The notes under the pieces were generated by a model. That model saw only the letters and a list, made by a program, of their open reading frames with translations. It was not told where the DNA came from and made no database searches. This document shows, piece by piece, positions 22,932 through 30,834 of a DNA stretch of 34,256 nt. Positions within the stretch are counted from its first letter, which is position 1. Every line of letters starts with the position of its first letter. Position numbers and translations under genes: made by a program. The stretch spans positions 1 through 34,256 of the forward strand of contig CALMLW010000030.1 in NCBI GenBank assembly GCA_937868015.1, written 5' to 3'. Source of the DNA: an uncultured Synergistaceae bacterium. GTDB lineage: Bacteria > Synergistota > Synergistia > Synergistales > Aminiphilaceae.

Positions 22932-24104
22932 CTAGAGCGATGAACGGGCTTCGGCCAAGCGCCGGAGGGCTTCCATCAAGGTGGTCCGGGGGCAGGCGAA
23001 GTTGAGCCGGGCAAAGCCATCGCCCCCCGGGCCGAAGCTCCGGCCGTCGTTGAGGCCGAGGTGGGCCCGATGAACGAGGAAGGTCCGGAGCTCTTCTCCG
23101 CAGAGAAGGAGGGGACGGAAGTCGAGCCACGCCAGGTAGGTCCCCTCGGGGAGGGAGTACCCCACTTCGGGAACTGTGCGGGCCAGCTCCTCTTGTATGA
23201 GGCGACGATGCCCGTCCAGATAGGTCATGAGGGCGTCGAGCCAGGGCCCTCCCGCCGTGTAGGCCGCCTCGGTGGCGGCGATGCCGAGGACGTTCCACAT
23301 CTCCAGGTCGAGGGCTTCCAGCGTCGACTTCATCCGGCGGCGTACCGTTTCGTCTTGGATCACCGCCATCCCCGACCGGAGCCCGGGGATGTTAAAGGTC
23401 TTTCCCGGGGAGGTGAACGTGAGGGCGATGCGGGCCGCATCGCCTCCCAGCGAGGCAAAGGGGATGTGGCGGTGGGGGGAAAAGAGCAGGTCTTGGTGGA
23501 TTTCGTCCGAAAGGACCAGGATGCCGTGACGAAGGCAAAGGGCTCCAAGGGATTCTAGTTCTTGGCGTTCCCAGACCCGCCCCACGGGGTTGTGAGGGCT
23601 GGAAAGGATCAGCAGGCGGGTGGCGGGGGTGATCCGGCGCTCCAGGTCCTCCAGATCCATGACATAGCGCTTGCCGTCCCAGCGCAGGGGGTTTTCCACC
23701 ACCTCGCGCCCCTGGCGCTCCACCACGCTCCTGAAGGGGGGGTATACGGGGGGCTGGATCACCACCCCATCTCCGGGGGTCGTGAAGGTCTGCACCGCCA
23801 GGGCCAGCAGAGGGACCACCCCGGGGGCCTCTAAAATCCAGTCGGGGTCCACGGCCCATCCGTGGCGCTGGGCCATCCATGCGGCGAAGGCATTATGGGC
23901 TCCTTGGGCCCGGAGGGGATAGCCGAAGATGCCGTGATCGACCCGGGACCTTAGGGCCTCCATCACCGCCTCCGGAGCGGCGAAGTCCATGTCGGCCACC
24001 CAAAGGGGTAACACGTCCTCCGTGCCAAAGACCTCCCTTCGCCCGTCCCACTTGGCGCAGGCCGTACCTTCCCGGCGGTGCCGTAGATCGAAATCGGGGT
24101 TCAT
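22932..24104 (-). CDS. PatB/MalY-type PLP C-S lyase (cystathionine beta-lyase)
   Basis: A 390-residue fold-I PLP enzyme. The order VLPLWVADMDF (31-41), GIFGYP, QPPVYPPF (117-124), SSPHNPVGRVW (168-178, Asn172), VLSDEIHQDL (Asp200), TSPGKTFNIPGLRSG (PLP Lys235) and LNFACPR matches PatB/MalY beta-C-S lyases, which release pyruvate, ammonia and a thiol from cystathionine or cysteine conjugates. The start is set at ATG 24104, since MNPDFDL matches the usual N terminus; a GTG seven codons upstream has no ribosome site. It is monocistronic on the minus strand, with a strong promoter and a leader of about 160 nt. Aminotransferase activity is an alternative, but the sequence favours lyase. Confidence 0.88.
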   Translation of the reverse strand: MNPDFDLRHRREGTACAKWDGRREVFGTEDVLPLWVADMDFAAPEAVMEALRSRVDHGIFGYPLRAQGAHNAFAAWMAQRHGWAVDPDWILEAPGVVPLLALAVQTFTTPGDGVVIQPPVYPPFRSVVERQGREVVENPLRWDGKRYVMDLEDLERRITPATRLLILSSPHNPVGRVWERQELESLGALCLRHGILVLSDEIHQDLLFSPHRHIPFASLGGDAARIALTFTSPGKTFNIPGLRSGMAVIQDETVRRRMKSTLEALDLEMWNVLGIAATEAAYTAGGPWLDALMTYLDGHRRLIQEELARTVPEVGYSLPEGTYLAWLDFRPLLLCGEELRTFLVHRAHLGLNDGRSFGPGGDGFARLNFACPRTTLMEALRRLAEARSSL

Positions 24105-24251
24105 AAAACGGTCACTTCCCTTCACAGGATCGCCGTGCGGGAAAAGCCCGTCGGTTCACGGCGAAAGCCGCCGCAGACGGCAAAAAAAGGCACAAAACCA
24201 AAACGACCGGTCCGCCGGAGCCCTAGGCGGGCCCCATCGGCCGTAAAGCGA

Positions 24252-24281
24252 TTGTGCCACCGACGGCCCTCATGCTACGAT
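24252..24281 (+). promoter_or_regulatory. Possible divergent promoter for the ribose operon
   Basis: TTGTGC (24252-24257), an 18-base spacer and TACGAT (24276-24281) form a moderate plus-strand promoter whose -10 overlaps the -10 of the opposing patB promoter. It would start transcription near 24288, 60 bases before the ribokinase ATG. Weaker than the patB promoter; the call is tentative. Confidence 0.35.
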
Positions 24282-24300
24282 ACGGGGTAGTTTTTGTCAA
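24272..24300 (-). promoter_or_regulatory. Sigma70-type promoter for patB
   Basis: On the minus strand a consensus TTGACA (24300-24295), a 17-base spacer and TAGCAT (24277-24272) lie about 170 bases upstream of the patB ATG. The leader between contains CCGCC-N9-GGCGG and, after about 20 bases, a T7 run (GCCTTTTTTTG), a possible attenuator. Confidence 0.7.
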
Positions 24301-24347
24301 ACGTGAAGGGACCCTGACGGGGCACGGGGGAGAGGAGTGGGGCGAGG

Positions 24348-25274
24348 ATGGCGAAAGTCGTGGTGGTGGGCTCCCTGAATATGGACCTGGTGATGCGGAC
24401 GGCGCGCTTGCCCCAGATGGGGGAGACGTGGCTCGGGGGAGCATTCTCCACCGCCGAGGGAGGAAAAGGCGCCAATCAGGCGGTGGCATGCGCCCGTATG
24501 GGGGCTTCGGTGGCCCTGGTGGGTCGAGTGGGGCGGGACGATTTTGGTCGTCGGCTCGTCGAAGCCCTGGTCGTCGAGGGGGTAGACGTCGGGGGGGTCC
24601 GTTTCGACGACGAACACCCCACGGGGGTGGCGTCGATTTATGTGGTGGAAGGCGACAACGGCATCATCGTGGCTTCCGGGGCGAATGCTGCGGTGTCGGC
24701 GCGGGATGTGCGCGAAGCGCGGTCGGCTTTCGAGGGGGCCCACTGCGCCCTCTTCCAACTAGAGACGCCGCTGGAGGCGCTGGGCGAGGGGCTTAGGGTG
24801 GCCCGAGAGGCGGGGGCGATGACGCTTTTGAACCCCGCCCCCTGGCATGCGCTGCCCGGGGACTTCTTTCCCTTCGTCGATGTCTTCATCCCCAACGGCA
24901 TCGAGCTCGGGCAGTTCGCGGGGACCGCCGATCTCGAGGCGGGGGCGACGAAGGCCCTTGAAGCAGGAGTGGGGGCGGTGGTGGTAACGGTGGGGAGCGA
25001 GGGGGCCTGGCTATTTCGCCCCGGCGTCAAAGAGCATGTGGCGGCGCCGCGCGTCGAGGCGGTGGATAGTACCGGGGCGGGGGATGCCTTTGTGGGATCG
25101 CTGGCGGTGTCGCTGGCCGAGGGGCTTTCGCTTCGCGAATCGATTTCCTTTGCGGTATGTGCCGGAGCGCTGGCCTGTACGCGGCTGGGGGCGCAGCCCG
25201 GCTTGCCGCGCCGGAAAGAGGTGCACGCCCTGCGGCGCGGATGGGCAGGGGGCGAGGGAGGAATGAGATCATGA
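24348..25274 (+). CDS. rbsK: Ribokinase
   Basis: A 308-residue PfkB-family sugar kinase that phosphorylates ribose at O5 with ATP. N-terminal VVVVGSLNMDLVMRTARLPQMGET and the substrate loop GGKGANQAVACARMG (38-52) are typical of RbsK. VTVGSEGAWLF and the catalytic DSTGAGDAFVG (general base Asp246) complete the ATP/anion-hole site. It is the first gene of a six-gene ribose-type operon. Its TGA stop overlaps the rbsD start. Deoxyribose or a related sugar cannot be excluded, but the adjacent RbsD argues for ribose. Confidence 0.94.
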   Translation: MAKVVVVGSLNMDLVMRTARLPQMGETWLGGAFSTAEGGKGANQAVACARMGASVALVGRVGRDDFGRRLVEALVVEGVDVGGVRFDDEHPTGVASIYVVEGDNGIIVASGANAAVSARDVREARSAFEGAHCALFQLETPLEALGEGLRVAREAGAMTLLNPAPWHALPGDFFPFVDVFIPNGIELGQFAGTADLEAGATKALEAGVGAVVVTVGSEGAWLFRPGVKEHVAAPRVEAVDSTGAGDAFVGSLAVSLAEGLSLRESISFAVCAGALACTRLGAQPGLPRRKEVHALRRGWAGGEGGMRS

Positions 25275-25666
25275 TGCGACGGGGGATTTTGCATCCCGAG
25301 TTGGCGGCTCTCCTGGCCGCCTGTGGACACTTGGACGAGATCTGTGTGGCCGACGCCGGTCTTCCCATCCCCCCCGAGATGCCCCGGGTGGACCTGGCCT
25401 ATGCGCCGGGGCGAGCGCCCTTCATCGACGTGGTCGAAGTTATTCTGGGGGAGATGGTCTTTGAGAGAGCCTTGGTGGCGGAGGAGGCGGCGACTCGGAG
25501 CCCCGAGATGCTTGCCCGTCTGCGGGGGATCCTGGGCGCGGTGGCGTGCGAATCTGCCTCCCACGAAGAGTTCAAAAATAGGGTGACTCGGGCTCGGCTG
25601 GTGGTGCGTACCGGCGAGTTCACCCCTTATGCCAATGTGCTCTTGCGCTGCGGCGTTCCCTTCTAA
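25271..25666 (+). CDS. rbsD: D-ribose pyranase
   Basis: A 131-residue enzyme interconverting beta-pyranose and beta-furanose ribose so that ribokinase can use it. The N terminus MMRRGILHPELAALLAACGHLDEICVADAGLPIP aligns with E. coli RbsD, including catalytic His20 and the DAGLPIP motif. C-terminal VVRTGEFTPYANVLLRCGVPF is also typical. The start is at ATG 25271 (GGGAGGAA upstream), overlapping the ribokinase stop; a frame open from 25157 is rejected. Confidence 0.95.
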   Translation: MMRRGILHPELAALLAACGHLDEICVADAGLPIPPEMPRVDLAYAPGRAPFIDVVEVILGEMVFERALVAEEAATRSPEMLARLRGILGAVACESASHEEFKNRVTRARLVVRTGEFTPYANVLLRCGVPF

Positions 25667-25672
25667 CGACCC

Positions 25673-26620
25673 ATGATCATGCGGCGCACCCCCTCCTCAT
25701 CCCGTCTTCCGGTGTTGTTGGCGATCCTCGTGGGGATCGTGGCCCTGCTGGGCTGGCATGAACCGCGCTTTATCGAAATAAACAACCTAATTAACATCCT
25801 TCGCCAATCTTCCATGGTGGGGCTCATTGCCCTGGGCATGACCTTGGTGATTCTCACCGGTGGCATCGATCTGTCGGTGGGCAGCCTGGTGGCGGTGTCC
25901 GCCCTGGCGGGAGCGGGGGCGGCCAGGGCCGGGGTGACCTTTCCGCTCTGTTGGGGGGCGGCGCTGGCCGCCGGGGCGTTGCTCGGGATGGTTAACGGCC
26001 TGGGCGTGGCGCGACTTCGCCTTCCCCCTTTTATCATGACCCTTGGGATGATGGGCTTCGCCCGGGGTCTCGCCTTTATGGTCACCGGGGGGAAGCCCTT
26101 GACGGGCTTCGATGCCTCTTTTCGATGGCTTGGGATCGGTGGGTGGATGGGCCTTCCCCTCCCTATTTGGGTTTTTGGTGGTTTTTTCCTGGTGGTGTGG
26201 GTGCTTCTGGAGCTCATGCCCTGGGGGGATCAGGTGAGAAGCGTGGGGTCTAGCCCCCGGGCGGCCTGGGGCAGCGGCGTCAACGTCCCCGGCGTGACGG
26301 CCCAAGTCTACGTGCTCTGCGGTGTGGCGTCGGCGCTGGTGGGGTTGCTGCTGGCGGGTCGTATCGACTCCGCGCAGCCCACGGCGGGCGTGGGTTACGA
26401 GTTCGGGGCCATCGCCGGGGTGGTTTTTGGGGGTACGAGCTTCTCCGGCGGTCGAGGGTCGCTCGTGGGCACGGTGATCGGCGTGCTGATCATGACGGTG
26501 TTGGAGAGTGGGATGAACATGTTGAACGTGAATCCCTTTGCGGAGCAGGTGGTAAAGGGGGTGGTCATCGCTGCGGCGCTGGTGCTCTATGGACGCACGG
26601 GGCAGGCGCTACGGGGTTAG
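25673..26620 (+). CDS. Ribose-type ABC transporter permease 1
   Basis: A 315-residue RbsC-family permease with about nine hydrophobic helices. It has the family blocks NLINILRQSSMVGLIALGMTLVILTGGIDLSVGSLVA (37-73) and GYEFGAIAGVVFGGTSFSGGRGSLVGTVIGVLIM near the C terminus, which faces the ATPase. It begins six bases after rbsD without a clear ribosome site, so translation is probably coupled. A second, related permease (29186-30139) closes the operon, so the membrane channel may be a heterodimer. Confidence 0.92.
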   Translation: MIMRRTPSSSRLPVLLAILVGIVALLGWHEPRFIEINNLINILRQSSMVGLIALGMTLVILTGGIDLSVGSLVAVSALAGAGAARAGVTFPLCWGAALAAGALLGMVNGLGVARLRLPPFIMTLGMMGFARGLAFMVTGGKPLTGFDASFRWLGIGGWMGLPLPIWVFGGFFLVVWVLLELMPWGDQVRSVGSSPRAAWGSGVNVPGVTAQVYVLCGVASALVGLLLAGRIDSAQPTAGVGYEFGAIAGVVFGGTSFSGGRGSLVGTVIGVLIMTVLESGMNMLNVNPFAEQVVKGVVIAAALVLYGRTGQALRG

Positions 26621-26724
26621 GGGAGGAGATCGCGGAGGGCGCAACGTTCGGAGTTGTTCAGCGATGGCGGCGGCGGCGAAGAGGGCGGCAGGACCGCTCG
26701 GGTAAAAACAGGAGGTGCGTTTAA

Positions 26725-27606
26725 GTGAAGAAGATGATGGCGGCATTTGCGGTGTTGTGGCTGATGGCGGTTCCGGCCTTGGCAGATCAGCCGGTGCTCG
26801 GCCTCGTGGTTTCGACCCTCAACAACCCCTTTTTCGTCAGCCTGAAGCAGGGGGCGGAGGAAGCGGCGGCGAAGGCCCAAGTGTCGCTGGTGGTACTCGA
26901 TGCGCAGGACGACTCGGCCAAGATGACAGCGGCCATCGAGGACTTGATCCAGAAAAAGGTGGCCGTTATCCTCGTGAATCCCACGGACTCTGACGCGGTA
27001 ACTCCGTCCATCATGAAGGCCAACGAAGCGGGCATTCCCATCTTTACCATCGATCGCGGCGCATCGGGGGGTAAGGTGGTCTGCCACATCGCCAGCGACA
27101 ATGTGGCGGGGGGCAAGATGGCGGCGGAGTTCCTAGCCGAGGCCATCGGCCATAAGGGTAACGTGGTCGAATTGATGGGCATCCCCGGCACGTCGGCGGC
27201 GCGCGATCGCGGCAAGGGCTTTAACGATGCCATCGCGGCCTTCGCCGACGTCAAGATCGTCGCCGCTCAGGCGGCGGATTTCAACCGCGACAAGGGGTTG
27301 AAGGTCTTCGAGAACATTTTGCAGGCGCAGCCCGAAATCACGGGGGTCTTTGCACACAACGACGAGATGATCCTCGGTGCGGTGGCGGCGGCGGAAGCGG
27401 CGGGGCGTACGGGCATCGTCTTCGTGGGATTCGACGCGGTCGATGACGCGGTGAAGGCGGTGCAGGAGGGAAAGCTGGCGGCCACCGTGGCGCAGCAGCC
27501 CGCGCTCATGGGATCCACGGGCGTGGAGAAGGCCGTGGCCTTCCTCGGCGGAGCATCGCTTCCCGAGTTCATCCCCGTCGACCTGAAGCTTGTGGTGAAG
27601 GAATAG
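26725..27606 (+). CDS. Ribose-type periplasmic substrate-binding protein
   Basis: A 293-residue periplasmic binding protein. The signal peptide MKKMMAAFAVLWLMAVPALA has a good signal peptidase I site (ALA-D) and no lipobox Cys. The mature part begins QPVLGLVVSTLNNPFFVSLKQGAEEAA and continues with AVILVNPTDSDAV, GIPIFTIDRGASGG, DNVAGGKMAAEFL, GTSAARDRGKGF, GVFAHNDEMILGAV and VFVGFDAVDDAV, the RbsB order of sugar-contacting residues (Asn, Phe, Asp, Arg, Asn, Asp). The GTG start has AGGAGGTG six bases upstream, the strongest ribosome site in this operon, as expected for a highly expressed binding protein. Confidence 0.94.
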   Translation: MKKMMAAFAVLWLMAVPALADQPVLGLVVSTLNNPFFVSLKQGAEEAAAKAQVSLVVLDAQDDSAKMTAAIEDLIQKKVAVILVNPTDSDAVTPSIMKANEAGIPIFTIDRGASGGKVVCHIASDNVAGGKMAAEFLAEAIGHKGNVVELMGIPGTSAARDRGKGFNDAIAAFADVKIVAAQAADFNRDKGLKVFENILQAQPEITGVFAHNDEMILGAVAAAEAAGRTGIVFVGFDAVDDAVKAVQEGKLAATVAQQPALMGSTGVEKAVAFLGGASLPEFIPVDLKLVVKE

Positions 27607-27615
27607 AAAAAAGAT

Positions 27616-27645
27616 GGGTGGGGTGGCCTTCGGGCGGCCCCACCC
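27616..27645 (+). other. GC-rich hairpin between binding-protein and ATPase genes
   Basis: GGGTGGGG (27616-27623) pairs with CCCCACCC (27638-27645), enclosing a GC-rich loop TGGCCTTCGGGCGG. It follows the binding-protein stop by ten bases and has no T run. Such hairpins often shield the 3' end of the binding-protein mRNA or allow partial termination, making the binding protein more abundant than the downstream ATPase. Confidence 0.6.
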
Positions 27646-27693
27646 CGGGTGTTAGATAGGGCGGCGGTCATCCTTTTTCCGTGGAGGAATGTC

Positions 27694-29196
27694 ATGAGCG
27701 CACTGCTGGAGATGAGGAATGTCCACAAACGCTACCCCGGTGTTCACGCATTGAAAGGGATTTCTTTCTCTCTGGAGGAGGGAGAGTTCCACGCGCTGGT
27801 GGGCGAAAATGGGGCGGGCAAATCGACCCTCATCAAGACGTTGGGCGGCGTGGTGCCCCCCGACGAGGGGGGCGAGATCCTCGTGCGCGGCGAGCGGGTG
27901 GCCTGGAGTGGCCCGGGGGATGCCCTCCGGGCGGGGGTGGGCATCATCCATCAGGAGCTTAGCCTCGCGCCGCACCTGTCCGTGGCGCAGAACATCTTTC
28001 TAGGCCGGGAGCTACGCCGGGGGGTTTTTGTCGACTCTCGCCGTATGCGGGAGATGGCAAAAGACCTGCTGGCCCACCTGCGGTGCGACATCGACCCCGA
28101 TAGGACTGCGGGGGAGCTCTCCACCGGGGAGCAGCAGCTGGTGGAAATCGCCAAGGCCCTATCGCAGAAGGTCTCCATACTGGCCTTGGACGAACCCACG
28201 TCGAGCCTTTCGGCCCGGGAGACGGAAAATCTCTTTCGGGTCATCGACGATCTGAAGAGCCGGGGGGTGGGGATCATATACATTTCCCACCGGCTAGAGG
28301 AGATCTTTGCCCACGCGGACCGCGTGACCGTACTCCGCGACGGCGAGGTGACCGGGAGGGGAGCCATCGGGGACTTCGACCCTTCAAGCATGGTGGCCTG
28401 TATGGTGGGCCGTCGGGTGGAGGTGCTCTTTCCGCGAAGCTTTCGAGATCCCGGCGAAGTGCTCCTCGAAGTGCGGGGGATCTCGCGGCGCGGAGTCCTG
28501 CGCGATGTATCCTTCGAGCTGCGTGAGGGGGAGATCGTGGGAGTGGCGGGGCTGGTGGGGAGCGGTCGGACGGAAACCGCCCGATGTCTCGTGGGGCTCG
28601 ATCCCGTTGACGGGGGCGAGGTGAACCTTGTGGGAGGGGCGCTTGCCCTAAGGGGCCCTCGGGAGACGCTTGATCGGGGGATGGTGCTGGTGCCCGAGGA
28701 TCGCAAGCGGCAGGGGCTCTTCCTCAATCGATCCATTCGCGATAACGCCACGGTCATGGAGCTCCTGCACGGCCTGCGCCGGGGGCCCTTTGTCGACCGA
28801 GAGAAGCGGGACGAGGCAGCCCGCCGCCATGTGCGGAACTTTTCGGTGAAGTGTCGCGACATCTTCGATCCCGTTTTCGCCCTCTCCGGAGGAAATCAGC
28901 AGAAGGTGGCCATCGCCAAGGGCCTGGCGGTGGCGCCTCGGGTGCTCATCCTCGACGAACCGACGCGCGGAGTGGATGTGGGAGCCCGGGCGGAGATCCA
29001 CGAGATCATGAACGATCTGGTCCATCGGGGCATGGGAATCCTGATGATTTCCTCCGATTTGCCCGAGGTTCTGGGCATGAGCGATCGGGTGTTGGTGTTC
29101 CGCCACGGAGGTATCGCTGCGTCCTTCGATCGGGGCGATGCGACGGGCGAAAAGGTGATGCTGGCGGCGGCGGGGGGCGGAGTCCATGGCGGGTAA
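27694..29196 (+). CDS. rbsA: Ribose-type ABC transporter ATP-binding protein (two ATPase domains)
   Basis: A 500-residue tandem ABC ATPase of the CUT2 sugar class. Domain 1 has Walker A GENGAGKST, signature LSTGEQQLVEIAKAL, Walker B LALDEPTSSLS and the H-loop ISHR. Domain 2 has the degenerate Walker A GLVGSGRTE usual for this class, signature LSGGNQQKVAIAKGL and LILDEPTRGVDVGARAE. The start is ATG 27694 with GGAGGA; a frame open from 27649 is rejected. It overlaps the second permease by 11 bases. The symbol follows the ribose context; other CUT2 substrates are possible. Confidence 0.94.
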   Translation: MSALLEMRNVHKRYPGVHALKGISFSLEEGEFHALVGENGAGKSTLIKTLGGVVPPDEGGEILVRGERVAWSGPGDALRAGVGIIHQELSLAPHLSVAQNIFLGRELRRGVFVDSRRMREMAKDLLAHLRCDIDPDRTAGELSTGEQQLVEIAKALSQKVSILALDEPTSSLSARETENLFRVIDDLKSRGVGIIYISHRLEEIFAHADRVTVLRDGEVTGRGAIGDFDPSSMVACMVGRRVEVLFPRSFRDPGEVLLEVRGISRRGVLRDVSFELREGEIVGVAGLVGSGRTETARCLVGLDPVDGGEVNLVGGALALRGPRETLDRGMVLVPEDRKRQGLFLNRSIRDNATVMELLHGLRRGPFVDREKRDEAARRHVRNFSVKCRDIFDPVFALSGGNQQKVAIAKGLAVAPRVLILDEPTRGVDVGARAEIHEIMNDLVHRGMGILMISSDLPEVLGMSDRVLVFRHGGIAASFDRGDATGEKVMLAAAGGGVHGG

Positions 29197-30139
29197 GTGG
29201 CAAAGGTTCGGTTCTCTGGCGGTGCTGATCGTGGTGGTGGTCCTTCTCGCGCTGGTCGATCGCGACGTGATCGATCCGAAGAACGTGGCGAACGTGCTTG
29301 CTCAGTCGACGGTGCTGGGGGTCTGTGCCGTCGGCATGACCTTTGTCATCCTCACTGGCGGCATCGATCTCGCCGTGGGGAGCGTGATGGCCCTCTCCGG
29401 GGTGGTGGGCGCCCTGGCCAACACGGCGATGGGGTTGCCCTGGCCCTTGGCCTGGGCTCTTGGTTTGGGGGCGGGGATGATGGCCGGAGCCCTCTCGGCG
29501 GCGTTGATCGCCTGGGGGCGCATGTTGCCCTTTATAGCCACGCTCTGCGTCATGGCCATAGCTCGGGGAATAACGCTGCTTATGACCCAAGGGAGTCCGG
29601 TCTCGGGCCTTTCGCCGGGCTTTACCCATGCGGGGTGGGCGTCGTGGGGTGCCGTGCCGATTACGGCGCTAATCTTTTTACTGCTCGCGACGGTGGCCTG
29701 GGTGGTGCTGGCGAAAACGCCCTTGGGGCCGCACGTGCGGGCCCAGGGAGATAACCCGGAGGCGGCTAGGTTGGCGGGGCTCTCCGCCCCGGGGCTGACC
29801 TTTGCGGTGTACATGACCTCGGGGTTCTGTGCCGGGCTTGCGGGGCTTCTGATGGCGGGTAGGCTATGGAGCGCCCAACCTGCCATCGGGACGGGCATGG
29901 AGCTGGATGCCATTTCGGCGGTGGTGCTCGGCGGTACCAGCCTCTTCGGCGGCGTGGGGAGCATTGGTGGCACGGTGACCGGCACGCTCATCATGGGCTT
30001 TCTCGACAATGGCCTGCGGTTGCAGGGAGTGGCGAGCTACGTGCAGATATCGATCAAAGGGGCGGTGTTTGTGGGGGCGGTCATCCTGGACCTCGCCATG
30101 AAGGGACACTACAGCCGACGAAGAAGCCGGGACGCGTAA
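29186..30139 (+). CDS. Ribose-type ABC transporter permease 2
   Basis: A 317-residue RbsC-family permease related to, but clearly different from, the first one (25673-26620). It has NVANVLAQSTVLGVCAVGMTFVILTGGIDLAVGSVMALSG and MELDAISAVVLGGTSLFGGVGSIGGTVTGTLIMGFLDNGL, and about nine hydrophobic helices. It overlaps rbsA by 11 bases, so it is tightly coupled to the ATPase. The gene ends in the stem of a terminator. Either the two permeases form a heterodimer, or they give two alternative transporters sharing one ATPase. Confidence 0.93.
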   Translation: MAGKWQRFGSLAVLIVVVVLLALVDRDVIDPKNVANVLAQSTVLGVCAVGMTFVILTGGIDLAVGSVMALSGVVGALANTAMGLPWPLAWALGLGAGMMAGALSAALIAWGRMLPFIATLCVMAIARGITLLMTQGSPVSGLSPGFTHAGWASWGAVPITALIFLLLATVAWVVLAKTPLGPHVRAQGDNPEAARLAGLSAPGLTFAVYMTSGFCAGLAGLLMAGRLWSAQPAIGTGMELDAISAVVLGGTSLFGGVGSIGGTVTGTLIMGFLDNGLRLQGVASYVQISIKGAVFVGAVILDLAMKGHYSRRRSRDA

Positions 30140-30156
30140 GGCGCTCCGGCCTTTTT
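30126..30156 (+). terminator. Terminator at the end of the ribose operon
   Basis: GCCGG (30126-30130) pairs with CCGGC (30146-30150). The stem continues inwards with CGC/GCG pairs and one mismatch, and a T run follows at 30152-30156. The left arm lies inside the last codons of the permease gene. Confidence 0.65.
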
Positions 30157-30195
30157 ACCGTGGGGGGCAGTCCCTGGGTCTTTTCCCCACGGGAC

Positions 30196-30223
30196 TTGAC
30201 AGAATCGACGAAGGGGCTATCAT
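30196..30223 (+). promoter_or_regulatory. Sigma70-type promoter for rubrerythrin
   Basis: A consensus TTGACA (30196-30201), a 16-base spacer and TATCAT (30218-30223) predict a start near 30230 and a 33-nt leader. A dyad CCGTGGGG / CCCCACGG (30158-30165 with 30185-30192) lies just upstream and could be an operator. Confidence 0.78.
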
Positions 30224-30262
30224 GTCTGTAAGGTTTTTAGTTCGACAATCGGAGGGATTTCT

Positions 30263-30769
30263 GTGGACGAAAGCAAAACCATGAAAAATCTTGGCGAGGG
30301 TTTCGCGGGAGAATCCATGGCGAACCGCAAGTACCTGGCCTTTGCCCAGCAGGCGGAGGCGGAAGGGTTCCATCGGGTGGCCGTCCTCTTTCGCGCCACG
30401 GCGGAGGCGGAGACCATCCACGCCCTGGCCCATTTCAAGGCCATGGGCAAACTGAAAGACACCCCGGCGAACCTTCAGGCCGCCATCGACGGGGAGACCT
30501 ACGAGTTTACCAAGATGTACCCCGATTTCCTTGTGGACGCCGAGGCCGAGAACAACGCCGCCGCCATCCGCTCCTTCAAGCTCGCCAAGGCGGCGGAGGA
30601 GGTGCACGCCGAGCTCTACGAAAAGGCCCTGAAGAACCTAGAGGGAGAGAAGGCCAAGGCCGCTCGGTTTTTCCTATGCCCCGTCTGCGGTCACATCGCC
30701 GAGGACGAAGCCCCCGAGGCCTGCCCCATCTGTGGAGCAAAAAAGAGCGCCTATAAACTGTACGAGTAA
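30263..30769 (+). CDS. Rubrerythrin
   Basis: A 168-residue non-haem iron peroxidase that reduces hydrogen peroxide in anaerobes. The N-terminal four-helix ferritin-like domain supplies the diiron ligands (GEGFAGESMANRKY, RATAEAETIHALAHF, DGETYEF, AAEEVHAELY). The C-terminal rubredoxin-like domain has CPVCG and CPICG for the electron-donor iron. The GTG start has GGAGGGA six bases upstream. It is monocistronic, with its own promoter and terminator, as expected for an oxidative-stress gene. Confidence 0.96.
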   Translation: MDESKTMKNLGEGFAGESMANRKYLAFAQQAEAEGFHRVAVLFRATAEAETIHALAHFKAMGKLKDTPANLQAAIDGETYEFTKMYPDFLVDAEAENNAAAIRSFKLAKAAEEVHAELYEKALKNLEGEKAKAARFFLCPVCGHIAEDEAPEACPICGAKKSAYKLYE

Positions 30770-30796
30770 ACTGGAAAAGGCAAAGACAAGCTTTCT

Positions 30797-30825
30797 GCTC
30801 CCCCCCGGAAACTCCGGGGGGGAGC
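30797..30825. terminator. Bidirectional terminator between rubrerythrin and the EamA gene
   Basis: A 13-bp perfect stem (GCTCCCCCCCGGA, loop AAC, TCCGGGGGGGAGC) lies between two convergent genes. The surrounding ACAAGC ... GCTTGT extends it. Neither side has a long T run, but the stem stability and position argue for a shared terminator. Confidence 0.65.
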
Positions 30826-30834
30826 TTGTGGTTT

